Source: Lycocorax pyrrhopterus obiensis | Taxonomy: Eukaryota > Chordata > Aves > Passeriformes > Paradisaeidae | DNA: 64,000 nucleotides | Assembly (NCBI GenBank): GCA_014706295.1 | Contig: JACSVZ010000007.1 | Location: forward strand, 57,116,975 to 57,180,974 | Direction of reading: 5' to 3' | In this document: positions 33,331-46,650 of the stretch, in pieces | Position numbering within the stretch: position 1 is the stretch's first letter | How the letters are laid out: each line of letters opens with the position of its first letter | Program-made: the position numbers and the translations under genes | Notes under the pieces: model-generated | What the model was told of the DNA's origin: nothing | Seen by the model: the letters and a program-made list of their open reading frames with translations, nothing else | Databases searched by the model: none

Positions 33331-36295
33331 TCAATAACTTATAAGGAAGGCAGAGCAGACACGAAAGCCAGGACACCTGGGGTCCTGTGTCTTGGAGCAC
33401 AAGTACAGCAATGCAACTCCGAGTGAATGTACTGCATATCTACCCTGGGAAGGTTTTCCAGCCTGCTTCAGATTTATCCCTGCTGAGATTAAACCCTCCC
33501 AGCACCGAGCAGCTCTGCACCTGCACCGCACGAGGGCCAGTGGTACTTGCCCCCTAATTTGCCAGCCAGGGTAACTGGCATTCCCCAAGCTCATCTCTCA
33601 GGTCAGACCCAAAGAAGGAGGAACAGCATCTTCTCAAAGAGAAAAAAATTCCAGCTAAGCTTTGTAGGAAAGGTCCCTTGGAGACACCTGCTTGTATTCC
33701 CCAAGGGCTGTGCCACCTTTCTCACTGAGCAACAGCCACAGCATCCCAGGCTTCACACCCTGCTGCTGATCTAGGTGCTGTGACATTGCTTCTAGCTCGA
33801 GTCCAGTGTAACAGCCCCTAAAGCTGTGACTTTCTGCAGTCTCCTCACGTCTCCAACTGTTCATTCTTTGTGGCCTGGCTCACCTTGGCATGCAGACAGA
33901 CAAAAATCAATGCTTGACCTATCTTTTGGTGACATGCCTGACATATTTCTCTTCAAGACTTCTATCATATTTGTTTACCTCCAACGAACTAATGTTTTCC
34001 AGATTTTCTAATCAATATTAGCTAGGACTTTAAAAAGGTGCTGAGCAAGATTATTCAAAAATGATCCAAATGAATCAATGAAGACAGCTAGACTACAAAG
34101 TTATTACTGTCACCGTATTGGACAGACAGTGGGGGATGCTGGGCCAGGATGGTGTTTTGGGAGTTTGCTGTGTGCCTGTGCAACAAAAGTCCTCGGGACT
34201 GGGCTTTAGTGATATCTTCATAAATTCCTAATGCTCACAGTCATGGAATAGATAAGGTAGGAAGTAGAGATCCAGAAGAAAAGATTCACAGTTCAAACTG
34301 ATTTGAAAACTGGTTTTAGGAAATGCTGGAAGAATGAAGGAAGGGGTGAAGGGACCGGAGGACCTGATGCTGGGATCTGTTCCAGACAGCCAAAGAGAGG
34401 AGAAATGAGGAAAAGAAGAAATGAGGACAGGAGGACATGGACAATTCAGGGTGAAACCCATTCTAGAGAGGGTCAGAGGGTCCAGAACGGAGGCAGGTTC
34501 CAAGGGGCATCTCCACCTGGTCTCTCAAATTAGACAATTAGATTAATTGCCTCCTGGCAACAAGCTGTGACAGGAGGCTGCAGCTGTGCCCTTAGAGACT
34601 TGGCAGCCTGGTCCTGCCCCTGCTTTATCCTTAGGAGAGGTGCAGGGTGCCCTTCAGGGAACCGCATGGTGGCACAAGGACAGTGGGGTCCTGAGGATGC
34701 CACCGCGCTGGAAAGTTCCAGGGCTCCTGCAGGTCCCACAGCCACTGCAGGGTTTCTGTGCTGTGAGGGGGTCTAATTATGAGTCCACTCAGAAGGAGCA
34801 GCGTGGTACAAGGGTACCTTCAAACCATTTCACTACCTTTGAGAACTAAGGGCTTTTGCATTCTTTTCAAGGAGAGTTCTTTCCGAAGGGTGAAAGGGAA
34901 CACCCCAAGGACAGAAGGAGCTGAAGACTGGCAAAGGCCTGCTCTAACCCACGAAGCTGAGATGCAGGGATCCACAGATAAGGCTCAGAGCGTGCTCTGA
35001 CATCCTGGCACCATGTGGAGCCTGTGTTGCTGCCGGCTGCCGAGCAGGCTGCCACACACAATTTCCCTGCCAGCTCTCATCATGCCCCCTTCTAGCCTCT
35101 GCCCCAGCCCTACTCCTTCTGCCATAATCCCACATATGAGCCCGACTTTGAAACTCTGCCTTTGGAACTGAGTTATTTTTCCCCTCTGCAGTCAAAATTG
35201 ACGCAGCTTAACCTCAAGAGGGTAAATCTCCCAAAAAAGCACAGAGGCACTGCTCTGCACAGTGCCTGCTAAAACCCAGCCCAACTCACCCCACAGCATC
35301 CCTTACAGGAGGACACATCCCTCGGATGTCTGGCTTTAAGTGTCACAGCCATTTCCTTCTGTCTCCTGCCATCAAGCAAAGGCAAGTTCTCTCCCTGTGA
35401 CTCACTAAGGATTTTGTTAAATTATGTTTTCTGCCCAAGGGGATTTTTGCCTGGACTTAAAAATTGCCAGAGGTAGGACCCCTGGGGACCTGACCCAAAG
35501 CTCCCTCCGACTGCAATGGAAGCACTCTTCCTTCCCCCTCACAAAAGTGAGCAGCAAGGATATCACACTCTGTTCGGATGGTGAAGGCCTCTGGCAACAG
35601 CATATGATCCTTTCAGGCATCCTAAATCTGGGGAGCTAAAACTACGTGAGGAAGTGAGCGTTTCACGCTCAGGCTTCCCTTTCCAGCGAATCCTGGAACA
35701 AGTTTTGATAAGACCAGGCTTTGAGAGGCGATTTAGGAATGAGCTGCCCCTCATGGGCACAGGCAGGGAGAGGCTGGGTAGATCAGGACATTAATTCAGA
35801 GACAAGGTAGCTATAGGGACTGCCTGTAGGGAACAGCCCCTGGAGCAAGCGGTTCCCGGAACAATACTGGGATTTACATTCGAAGAGAAATAGCTGATTG
35901 CCTCTGAGGGCCTTTTTGACATTTATGGAGTGCTGGCAATCAAGAGATCAGGATGTGAGAGCAAACAATGGCACCGGTTTGTTGGACAGCGCAGATAAAA
36001 CCTCTGGGAGTACGGTTAGTTGTGGAAAATGCTGTTGCTTCTTAGGAAAGAAAGGGAGTGGAGGACTTGGCTTCTCCTTTGGCAAGACATCTCTAAAAGG
36101 ATGGAAATAGACCTTGGCTATCCCCCCCCCCGTCTTGGTCAAAGTCGTGCCCTGACCAGGCTGACCCACAAGAAATAACAATATCTATATTTCCTTCTGC
36201 TGTACCAACGGGAAAGTCTTTCACCTTTTTTGGATTCAGCTTGGGCATCTGCACAAGGCCCTGTCACACTGACGAGACATTCCCAAAGAGTGTTT
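33331..36295. other. Gene-free stretch
   Basis: The interval 34560-34760 is GC-richer, with overlapping short frames on both strands. At 35880-36000 the sequence includes GCAAACAATGG (35962), a combined FOX/SOX-like word, and CAGATAAAAC. A run of ten C residues is at 36122-36131. No exon or repeat family is recognised. Confidence 0.45.
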
Positions 36296-36299
36296 TTAC

Positions 36300-36605
36300 G
36301 TCCCTACTAATTACCTATATTTTTAATTGCAGAAGAGAAATTTTGAAAGCCACACAAAGAGAAAAATCTAAAAGCAGATTAGTTAGGTGAAATAAAAATG
36401 CCCTGAAAGTATACATTCAGGTAGCAATAAAAAGACTTTTTTATCGTTGCTTAGAGGCATACAATAAAAGTATATTTTCAGTGCCTGGCTGCCACAAATA
36501 ACTGTACTACAATTAGATGTGTGTATTATAAAATTGTGTGGGCGTGGTAATTATCACCCTTTGCAGCAGAATATATTTATACAGATCCTAAATTACAGCA
36601 GAAAG
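36300..36605. promoter_or_regulatory. AT-rich block with homeodomain-type sites
   Basis: TAATTA occurs at 36308-36313 and at 36548-36553, CAATTAGATG at 36510, and CAATAAAA-type HOX/CDX words at 36425 and 36462. The stretch lacks simple repeats and looks like vertebrate conserved non-coding DNA, but that cannot be shown without an alignment. Confidence 0.25.
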
Positions 36606-39431
36606 AAACATCATTTGTGAAGGTTTTTAAAAAAAAACTATGTTGGGGGGGAGGATTAAACTTTTCATTTTATTTTTGGGAAGCGTTCTGTGAAAAAGTA
36701 GGATGCATCTTATGTGTTGGGCGAGGAATGGGTAACTATGCAGTCAGAGGGAGAGGCAGCCTGTGTAGGTCTCTGTTCATCACAGGAATGTTTGTGTGTG
36801 CACACACCAGAAGGAACATTACAGAGCTGCTCTAGTGCTGCTCTCTGCCTAAAATTCTCCTTGCAGTAAACTGTGCTTGATGGAGCAATCCAGACCTCAC
36901 TTTGGGGGCACAGCCATGCAATGCAGCTCATACCTGCCTGCCTAGGATGAGAATCAGGCCTGGTCTGTGCAGCATCATCTCGCCTTTTGGTAGGATTGCA
37001 CCTGCAAATGCTTCTTCAGCACATGGAAAAGTTGTGGGTACAGCTGTGGAGAGCGGCTGGATCCAATACCCACAGGATATTTTCTCCAAGACTCTTCCTT
37101 TTTCAGTTTTAACTTTTCAGTTCTAACCTTGCATTTGGTTTCCAAATGCAAAATATCCTTGATCCCATAATCTACTCACTGTATAGCCTGAGATAAATTG
37201 TTTTCTTATGCTGCAGTTCATACAGCAGACACAGGTGAATCCATCACAACTTCCACCTTTACCTCTCCTGTGATTTTTGGGAGATTCGTTTTATCCCAAA
37301 AATGTTTCTATTACATGTGGATCCACCACATTTATCTCTTATGTAAGACTGCTTAAGCACTTTCTTGCAACCTCTTAACATCTGCCTAAAGCCACTACAG
37401 CTCATTGCAATGAGATGGAGCTTGACTGGGAGCTTTTTATTATTTGGAATCCAATATTCCCAGCTTGCATATCATATTTGCAGAAGCCTTGTGAAACTTT
37501 ATAAAAATTCTGTCACATATATTCTATTTTGATAGGGCTATTTTCATTGTGTTTCCAACTCTATTATTTAAAACTTGTCTAGCTCAGTCTCCCAAATGCC
37601 ATTTTCAGGCAATTTCTTCTCCTAATTTGATGAGCATCTCCTCTGTCTCTCTCTCTCTTTTTACATAGCTCTGTTCAAATTTTCTAAGAGGTCAACTTAG
37701 AGGGCAGAACATGTTCTTTGTAACTGGTGTATTCTGGGTTGTCTTGGCTGTTTAAACGAAATCAATATATTATCCTTCAGTGATGTTGTATTGACTCTCC
37801 ATCTGTTGAAGGCTGTAGTCTTATTTGGTCACAGCATTGTTTGTGTGAGCTGGGGGCCAGAGGTCAGCCAGGTCATGGCTTCACCACAATAGCACCGTCT
37901 TCGTGTGCCTCATTTCCTCCCTCGCCCATCAGCGTTTTCAAAGCCCTGCCAGCACCCGGCTGATGAAACAGAGTTGTCTGTAAATTCAGGATGGAGCAAG
38001 ACTGATCATTGACTGCTCTTTGTGCTGATACCACACAGCAGGAGGACGGAAATTTTTTAGGGCATCCTTGAACTAATTCCCAAAGTTGCTATCCTCTGCT
38101 GCTACAAGTGCTTCCTCAAGGAGCGCTTTTATATGATACCCACAGCAATGCACTGTAGTAAAAGGATCAGGACCAGTGCACATCTATGACAGCCCCACCC
38201 TCAGCAGAAGCCCCTGCTGCACCAGTGCCTCTCTCAAAGGCCAGGAGGAGGTTTACACAGCATGCAGGGGTGCTTGTGCTTTCAGCCTTCCTCAGGCTAC
38301 AGGCCCTGTGTGACACTTGGGACACCCGGCTGAGGAGGTTTCAGGTGAGATGTGTGGGCTGCAGGTACCATCTACAACAGTAAATCAGTGTTCCCAGCCA
38401 CACTTCTGGCCAGCAATTTGTCAAGGCAGCTTTTCCAGCTTGCATAGGAAAGATATTCCTACCTTCCCTCAGTGAACACCTGGTTTCTTACAGTGACACT
38501 GATCAGGCTGGCAGGGGCCAGATCAACACTGTCCACATGGTTCTGGTCAGATCCAGCGAGTCTATGGGCTTTTTTTTTTTTTGTGAGATATGTTTTGGAA
38601 GAAGCAGTAGTGCTGTGAAAAGAGTGTGAATGCTGAAGACACAAGGAAAGAAAAGAAACCAAAAAATATCATCAGCCCATTCGATTTGCACGAGAGCAAT
38701 AGCAATAAAGTCTGGGGCCACAAACTGGTGCTGCAGTGAAGCATCACTTCCAAATCTATCAGAAAAGGCTTGAAGGTTTTAGAATGAACAGACAGATGAA
38801 TATCCCGACATGAAAATACCAGGGACTCCTGAGACCAGTGGAAAGGGCCAGCACTAGAGTCAGGTTTCCAAGTTTGCTCACCAGCCATGGCATATCCTTG
38901 TATATCAATGTACAGAGAACCAGCAGACTGGCAGAAACAGATAAAATTTCAAGTGGAAACTGTTAATGGCACTACCACTCATTAGAATTTTACAGTGAAT
39001 TACATTTTTCCCCTAAAAACTTTTAAGAAAAAAAGTATTTTGGCAAAAAGTAGAAGAAGTAGATACTGATAGGAGCTCTGGTTCCCTTTTTTCTGTTCAT
39101 TTGTCTACAGTGCCAGGTCCTCAAATGGGTTGCATTTCCCATAGAGCATCAAAGCTCTGGCAGAGGATATGTGAGAAGATTCAAGTGTTGAAAAGGAGGG
39201 GGCACATCTGAAAAGCACAGAAGGATAGAGATCCAAGGAACACCTAAAACCCAAGCAAAGAACCACTGCCCTACTCTGGTTCCTTGACCGAACAGTTTAA
39301 CAAAACCCACAATTTTCTACAAAATTGTCTACCAAAAGCCACATCCCACAGGCTGGTCCCTTCTAGATACCTTCAGCATTGCCAATTTCCAGCCTTCTCC
39401 ATGCAGTCCCAAAAGGATCATCATTGATCTT
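36606..39431. other. Gene-free stretch
   Basis: Contains a CT-rich run (37640-37657) and a 13-T run (38570-38582). The T-run starts no recognisable poly(A)-type retrocopy. Frames on the minus strand at 38459-38888 are short and unconvincing. Confidence 0.5.
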
Positions 39432-39485
39432 TCAAGAATTTAAAGTCAGAAGTTCATCCAGTCTGCCTCACTGACTACTCCAAAA
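39432..39485 (-). mobile_element. Possible CR1-type relic
   Basis: AAGAATTTAAAGTCAGAAG followed by TTCATCCAGTCTGCCTCACT recalls the minus-strand 'TTAAGGCCAGAAGGGACCATTxxATCATCTAGTCTGACCTCCT' of reptilian CR1 ends. About 12 bp of the expected spacer is missing. Tentative. Confidence 0.35.
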
Positions 39486-39641
39486 CAAAGAGCCACGCCT
39501 GGCCAGGTTTAGCCTACAGCTATTTTTGGAGCTGCTTCTTCCTGGCATGGACCATAAGTATCAAAGCATCCATTCCAGCCACAGAAAGGGGCCACAGGTG
39601 GAGCAGCAGAGCACACAACACTCTGCTTATAGAGTCATTTG

Positions 39642-39705
39642 GGAATCATGGAGTCATTACAGTTGGAAAACACCTTTAATATCACCAAGTCCCACTGTTA
39701 TGAAG
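39642..39705 (-). mobile_element. CR1 LINE 3'-terminal fragment
   Basis: GGGAATCATGGAGTCATTAC, AGTTGGAAAACACCTTTAA and TATCACCAAGTCCCACTGTT reproduce the reverse complement of the CR1 3' end. The terminal octamers are at the left, so the element is on the minus strand. The copy is very short. Confidence 0.75.
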
Positions 39706-42700
39706 CTGGGTACCTCCCTACAGAGCAAAGGAGACTATTGCCGTGCTCACCATGCCAGAGCCACCCTCTGGGGGCACGAGCCTCCAGTCCCCTGCTCCAC
39801 ATCCCGTCTAGGGGCAGTGCAGTTGGGTCCCTACCTCTAGGTTTCCTGAGTTATTTCAGGGCCAATGAAGATGTTTTCCTTTGTGGCATAATACAGATTT
39901 ATAAGATATTCTTCTGGAATATATTTACCCTTTGCACCCAGGGAAAAAAAAAAAGCTTACAGTATTAGTAATATGCTCTACAAACAACTATGGCAAAAAA
40001 AAAATAAACAAATAACAAACAAAATACAAACAAAAACTTGAAAAGGTTTAGAAGTTTCATCTCCGAAGTTTTCCCTTTTCTGCTTGAACTTGAGGTTTTG
40101 ATGAAAGGCAGAAATTTTCCATTTTTAACCAAAAAAAGGACAACCACTTCAGAAAAGAACAAGAGCATTCAGCCAAACCATTGAGATTTTTCATTGAAGA
40201 TTTCAGCACTCTTGTTTTGGGGGTTCATTGTTTCTATGTTGATGAAAAATCTATGCAAGAATGCTTTCCCCTGTGGGTTTTGAAAATTAAAATTAGAAGT
40301 TCCTGCTTCTTTTATTGCCTTTTTTTTTTCTCTCCTATGAGCCCTTCTCACCCAGGTTTACTATTTTTATATGGAGTCCCAGCTGCTAACTAAGCCTTGG
40401 CTTAGTGCTCTTACTGCAATGATGAGGCATTTCCATTTCTGATTTCTAGCATATGTTGCACTTAATATAACACTGCCCTTGTGCACCAGTTACCCTGGAA
40501 TAATGGCTGTGCCAGCAATAGAACAGTGGTGTAGTCCCTCGAGAACAACCAGGGCACAAAACCTGTGCCAATATGCAGATGTCACACAGTTAATAGAACA
40601 ATGATAGATCCTTGAACTGTACAGGGAGGTATTTTTGTAATGTATACAGAAATACGTTTGATACTGCAATGGAAGCTTCTTTTTTTTAGATTTCTTTTAA
40701 ATGAACTTGGAAAAAAATATATGCAAAAGAGCCAAGAGATAATGATGAAAACCTGAACAATTAATTCTGGGGATGAGGCATCCACAGCCTGAGCTGATTA
40801 TTTTTTGTTTCTTAGGTCTGTAGCCTGGACTAGATAATTGCAAAGACCAGGCTCTTGTGCAGGATTTATGGGACTTCATCCTTTTCAAAGAGGGAGAGAC
40901 ATTATACTGCAATATCTGCCTTTTGCAAGGTGTTTTACAACTTCTGCTTTGGGAAACCAGAGCAGAACATCTGAAAAGAGAAAATAAGCAATGGATTTGA
41001 AATCACTATTGGACACAATTAGCAATGTTTATTTGCTGATGGCTGATACTTTGCATGATGCTGTGAGCAGTGTTACAGGAGATTTTATGATGGCTGCACT
41101 GTGCAAGATGCTGAGCTTCCTTCACTTCTGGAGATAACAGATGAGGCCACACCAGTCTCAGCAGTGACCTGACAGGGTTCTGCACCAGTCAGGCCTCGTG
41201 ACTCAGACCCATTTTTGCTTTATTCTAGGAAAGAGTTAGCTGAGCAAACATCTTCAGGGCCTCAAGGTGAAGTTGCCAGCTGCAGCTGAAGCAGCGCATC
41301 TCCTTGCCCTGGGAGCCAGCCCAGGCAGCCTTTGGGAAGGTGCAAACTGGAATACTTCCAGTCTTCTGGGTGGTTTGGCTAAATCTGCACACCAGACCTA
41401 GCCAGCGAAACCCACCTGAAACCCCAGCTTTTGGCTGGTGTAGAAGCTTTTGAGAACCAGTGTTGTCTTCCATCCATGCAGAGCAGCAGAGGCAAACACA
41501 GGGGTGGGAGCACTTGCAGAAGGAGCAGCTTTCCCTGCTGCAGGAGTAACTGTTTCTGCTTCCAACTAAGTCAGAAGTCAAAAAGAAATTCTATCCAGGA
41601 GATAAACAGTGCATTACATAAGACTTCATAAAAAGTAAATTGTCATCAGATTTATTGCAGTTAGAAAAAGGCTCTTCTGTCTGCTGGCATAAAATATGTA
41701 CTAGGTTTTAAGAGGCTAGTGAGAATGAATGAAACAGTATATTTGGAGTTCCATGTCCTAAGGCTTTCTGTGCAGAGACCTGTCAAGCTTTTGGAGCAGA
41801 AATGTTTTAAAATATTTTTTAAAAGTCATAAAATTGTATGAGATATAACTCAGAAGCATCAGGTCTTGATCAATTTTGCTTGTATGTGCAGTATTAAAAC
41901 AAAACAATAAAATCAGATTTAATATTCCACAGTGAATTCTGATCACTGGCTGTTTGTTTTCATCTCCAGGCTGGAGACAAAGCTAAAATATCAAAGTTCT
42001 TTTCAGAATTTGAGTTCAAAGATTATTTAAACTATGAAAGATCTTATTTTAACGTCGTTAGAAACAGCTTGCTTCAAGGCTGTTTGCCACAACTGCATCA
42101 GCTTACAGTCCTTGATGCCTATTACAAGTGGATGTTTGTGAGTTCATTGCTCTTATCCTTTTTGTGGGTTGGGCTTCATACCAAGCATATATCTCCTATG
42201 ATGCCTCTATAGGATCAAAACCCAGGCAAAGCAGAAACACCAGTAAAGAAGCCAAGTCTGTGCAGCGGGCAGTGATTTTAGGACACAGACAGACCCAATC
42301 TAATAATGTTCAAAACAAGGAGCTTCAGTTTAACAAACTAAATACTTTTATTTAGATCCAAAAAATACCATTTTAGGGGTTTTTTTTTCCTCATGGATTT
42401 TTTTTTAAATAAATAAATGTTTCCATACACTATTTTTTTCAGAAACTGTGTGTCCAACCAAAACCAAAATGCACAAGATCTTACCATTTGTTATGGGCAG
42501 GGAGACTGCATTTAACCTAAAGACCATTTTAAAAAACCCACCGCTGTACAAACTGATAATCTCAATTCTTTGTCCTTTAAGCTGATACTTTCCCATAAAT
42601 CACACAAAATCAACAGGCAGGAAAGACAATGACTCTTGAGTGGAAAAAGAAGGAGGCCAGTCAGTAAACTCAGATCCCAACTAGCCCCAGCTGTAAGCCA

Positions 42701-43712
42701 AGCAAACTCCCCAGTTTAATGGTTCGCAGGGGAACACATCCGTGCAGTAAAAGCTACCAACCAAATACATTCCATTGCCGTCCCCCAGACTCCCCTACTC
42801 CCACAGGTCCTTGAGACAAAAGTCTGTTTCCCTCCTTAGCTGTTAAAAATATTTTTAGTGCTCTTCAAATACGGAAGGCAGAAAAGGAAATAAAAAAACA
42901 ATAGAATTTGACACAAAAGCACCCTTCTCATTAGGACTTTTTAAATAGCATTAGAGCTCATTGAATTTCATACACTAATAACATTCCTATTCAATCCAAG
43001 GCAAACCAGTCACATCTAAATCTATCAGATTTTACAAGCAAAGGAATATTGCCAAGTTCTAACATTTCTCCTGCATTCAATGTCAGAATGGGGTACAGAG
43101 TCTCTTCCAAACTCCAGATTTCCTTTTTTAAAAATCCCTTTTAAATCTACTACTCCGTGGTGTTAAAAAACAAACAAACAAAAACCACACAACAACACAA
43201 AACCAGAGTTAAAAAGGAAGTTAAATCTTGAGAGCAAGGTCTATGCAGGATTCTCAGATAAACAGTGTTTTGGGAGTGAAGCTGGCTTTAGCACAGCAAT
43301 CAGCCAGGATTTGAGATTAAAAAGTAGCTAAGACCCTACCAGACAAAGCCTTTGGGCAGATAAAGCTGACTGTGACAGTAATAAAGCCCCCAAAGACACA
43401 GAGGCACGTCTGAATCCTTGGCCAGTCAACACCAAGCTGCCTCTTCAACTGGGAAAAAGCAGCCAGGGAGCCTGGTGCCACTGAAATGAGTGAGGCTAGG
43501 CATGGGCTTGAAGCCTAACAGGAGATGCTGGTCCTGCCAGTGCTGCTGGGCTGGGTCCCTCCTGCACAAGCACTTAAGACTCACAGAGATAATTGCAGGG
43601 ACCTGCAGTTTCAGCCTCTCCAAATGGCCTTGCTAAAAGTGCCAGTCACTTGCAAAACCTTGGTAGGAGCAGCATGAAGTGCTGTGGCTGCAGGAACAGC
43701 TGCCTGGTGGGG
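39706..43712. other. Gene-free stretch
   Basis: An impure A-rich AAAC/AAAT run lies at 39991-40038. AT-rich sequence is found at 40160-40400 and 41640-42440, and an AAAC-type run at 43164-43185. No exon or named repeat. Confidence 0.5.
39991..40038 (+). repeat. A-rich AAAC/AAAT low-complexity run
   Basis: An uninterrupted A-run opens into irregular AAAT, AAAC and AAC units over about 45 bp. No LINE-like body precedes it, so it is simple sequence rather than a poly(A) tail. Confidence 0.65.
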
Positions 43713-43730
43713 GTGTGTGTGTGTGTGTGT
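43713..43730 (+). repeat. GT dinucleotide microsatellite
   Basis: Nine GT units directly follow a GGTGGGG run. Confidence 0.9.
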
Positions 43731-45780
43731 AATACATTTTCATTGAATGGCTGGCGAATAGAAGTGATAAGGAGGAATAAAGTCTGCAGTTAGAGCTCAT
43801 TTTGTATGGTACGGGATGTCTTGGGGGTTTTATGGGTTTAATATATTCGCTGCTCCTGCTGGATCTCAGCACAGACCTCCAGATGAGACTATCTACTTGA
43901 GATGCAGGTTGCACTACAACTCATTTATAATGAATATAACAACTTGTGAAGTGGATTTAGAAGTCATTGAGTTATAGATTATTTGGGTAAACGGGGCACA
44001 AGCACTGCAGCAAGAAACCCATTTAAATATTAAGGAAAGCTATAAACTGAGAAAAGAACCGATGACAGGGTAATATCATGTCAGAACATGCCCTCCAGAG
44101 AGGGACCTCTACTGTGTATTGATCTGAAAGATCTCCAGAAATCATTCTGCAAACCCATAAAGCTCAGCAATAAATGCAGAAAGGTGAGCTGCGAAGGCCA
44201 GCAGAGAGATGGGATACAGGAGCTGGACCAAACCCTGTCAGCCTCATCTCATGAGTAGTTTCTCTCCCCTGGTCTGTAGCACACTCACCAACCCAGTGTT
44301 AATCAGCGAGCAGGAGTGGATGAGTCACTCCCTTGGACTGAAAAGACATTTCTGGGAGGATTTGCACCCTCTGTGTATCAATTCTGTTACTGTCCACAGT
44401 CACCTTCCTTGGTCTAAAGGAGCACATTTCTGGAAAGGTAAAAGAAGGTGTTTTGTAGGCATCTCACACCCAAGGGTTCAACTGGAAAGGAATAAGGACC
44501 ACAGGTTAAACCCTCTGCTGGAAATGCCGTGTCCAAGGCAAATCCTGTGCTATAAACTGCCAGCTGGACCAAACACAGAGTTTTATACTTGCCACAGCCA
44601 TTTGGGATGCTATTAAGATAAGGGGGAAGCCTTAGTGATTTCCATGTAACACAAGGGGGCACAAGTAATGGACACTGCCCAACACTGCAGCGTGCTGAGA
44701 GCTTTTGGAGAGATGCTGAGAACGCTCAGCCTGCTGAAACTGTACAACTTGCGGTTGCTCTGGAGCCACACAGCAAAGCAGAGTCTGATATGCGCAGCCA
44801 GAAAAGTATGAAGGGCTTCATGCCCAGCAAGTGAGATGTGTAACCTGAATCGGGCCGCTGCCAGCGGTCACCATGGCTTGCTGCAGCACTCACCAAATCA
44901 AGATGTACCCACCCAGAGGAGGGCTGCAAAATCAGGCTCTGGCAGAGAACAGAAGCCTGTACAGAACAGCCAGGGAAGGTAAAACTAATAACAACTACTC
45001 ATCCAAATGTTCCCATATCATAAGCAACAAGCAGGGTTTTCAGTCATGCCTGGTGCCCTGCTTAGTTCAGAAAAATTTCATTAGAGTTTCAGAGACCCTC
45101 TTGAACCCAGCATTGTTCCCCCCTGCTGCATCATACACGTAGCACAGCCAGGTGAGGTTGTGTGATTCAGCAGGAAGAGCTCAGCAAGAGAGATGAGCAC
45201 CAGCCAATTCAAGGACATGTAGCTCCTGAAAAACAAGAGGTTCCTGTTTGGCACGCAATTTGCAATACAAAAGCACTGTTACAGTCACTTGTTTGGTTTC
45301 TTCCCTCCCTCCTGCCCTTGTTTAGAGAATGCTCTCCCATTTTTTGCCGCATCAGGGAAAACACTGCATCTGGCTGATGGGCCAGAAGCACCCGGCACCA
45401 CTTACACGAGGCTGGCAGTTGCTTTTAGCATGAAAGCTGAAGCACGATCCCTGGATGATGGAGCACTCTACCCAACTTAAAAAATGCTGAGGAGCAAAAT
45501 TCAGGGAGAAGTGCAGGAAACTGTGAAGGTGTGAACTGTTGTTCAGTGAGAACAAAGAGAAACACAGTCCCAGTGAGATGGGGACTGGGGAGAACGAATG
45601 AACTCAGTCTCAGTGCTACACCCAGTCTTATCCAATTTATAGCAGGACATTATAACCGGTAATAATAATCTAATGGGAGGGCATAGCTGGCACTTCTGAA
45701 ACCCTTGGATCTGAAGGTCACTCACTTTATCATCGAGACAATCTTTTAAAAGCCCCGTTGGCGTGAAGCATTAACGGGAG
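43731..45780. other. Gene-free stretch
   Basis: Short frames only, overlapping on both strands around 44210-44660 and 45160-45560. No recognised element. Confidence 0.5.
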
Positions 45781-45889
45781 GTGATCAAGGCTTTTAGTCT
45801 AAAGCCCTTTATCCACAGACTGCGGTGGCACATCATGCACCTGAAGGCTGAGATGCATCACTGGGCACACACTGCGTGGTCCTGGCCCC

Positions 45890-46095
45890 CGAACCAAATC
45901 GCCCAGACATCCAGGAAGGAGCTGCACACCACATCCAGGAAGGAGGTGCACACCACATCGCTCCTTGCCGGCTGCCATCTGCGGCAGCGGCCGGCGGAGC
46001 GGCGCGAAGGCAAATACCTGCGCACAGAGTTCCATCCAGGGCGTCTGCCGCTCCGCCACCCGGGCCAGGCTGCACTGGAGGCACCACGCCAAAGG
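45890..46095. promoter_or_regulatory. Compact CpG-rich patch
   Basis: Roughly fourteen CpG dinucleotides fall in about 120 bp (45955-46070), including GGCCGGCGGAGCGGCGCG, while the flanks are nearly CpG-free. Open frames cover it on both strands (118 codons plus, 97 codons minus), with no recognisable product. It directly joins a tandem duplication on its left and a homeodomain-site-rich stretch on its right. It could be a small orphan CpG island or a poised enhancer. Confidence 0.4.
45907..45954 (+). repeat. 24-bp tandem duplication
   Basis: Two copies of a 24-bp unit beginning ACATCCAGGAAGGAG (45907-45930 and 45931-45954) differ by a single C/G change and are followed by a partial third start (ACATC). 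Because 24 is divisible by three, frames on both strands stay open through it. The near identity implies a recent duplication or turnover. Confidence 0.9.
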
Positions 46096-46139
46096 GGGTG
46101 GCTTTTATTAGGGCCAGACCTCTCCTACAGCAATTAGTG

Positions 46140-46650
46140 GCAAAGCCTAATAATAGGATTAATTAGGATATTGCCAGAAGAGACTAATTGTCTACTGCAA
46201 AACTGGCTCTTTAACCCGTTTCTTGGCTGAAAGCTTCTCAGCGACCTGTGTGAGAGCTCTGCAAGCCAAATGCAGGCATTGACATGGAATGAAGGTGAGA
46301 AGGGAAAAGCATGGTAAGGGGCTGTGAAGGGAGAGAGGGAAAAGCTCTCCATTCACAGGGATTCTTTATAAAGTATATGGACAATGTCCCACTGAACCTT
46401 GCTGATTAAATACACACCAACACTAATGAGTGACAAAGTTCCTTCTCTGATAATATTTCATGAGTTCCAGAACTCACAATTTCCTAATGGATATAAGTGA
46501 GCAATTTCTTTTTAATCATCGCTGAAGAGCAACAAAACGGGACCCCTATTTTTCCCTCAGCTGTTACACTAATTCCTTTCAGGCCAGAATGAGAAACATA
46601 TTAAATACAACTAATTTAATGGCTTGCAGTCTGTGTTCTACCTTTATGGC
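46140..46650. promoter_or_regulatory. Homeodomain-site-rich AT block
   Basis: GGATTAATTAGG (46156-46167) joins a bicoid-type GGATTA to an ATTAATTAG core, and ACTAATTGTC follows at 46183. Farther on, CACTAATTCC (46568) and ACTAATTTAATGG (46610) add similar cores. Non-repetitive AT-rich sequence beside a CpG-rich patch is typical of developmental enhancers, but no conservation data are available. Confidence 0.27.

Noticed and set aside
38570..38582. 13-T run as a possible poly(A) tail of a minus-strand retrocopy
   Set aside because: No recognisable gene or LINE body lies on the adjoining side and no target-site duplication was seen.
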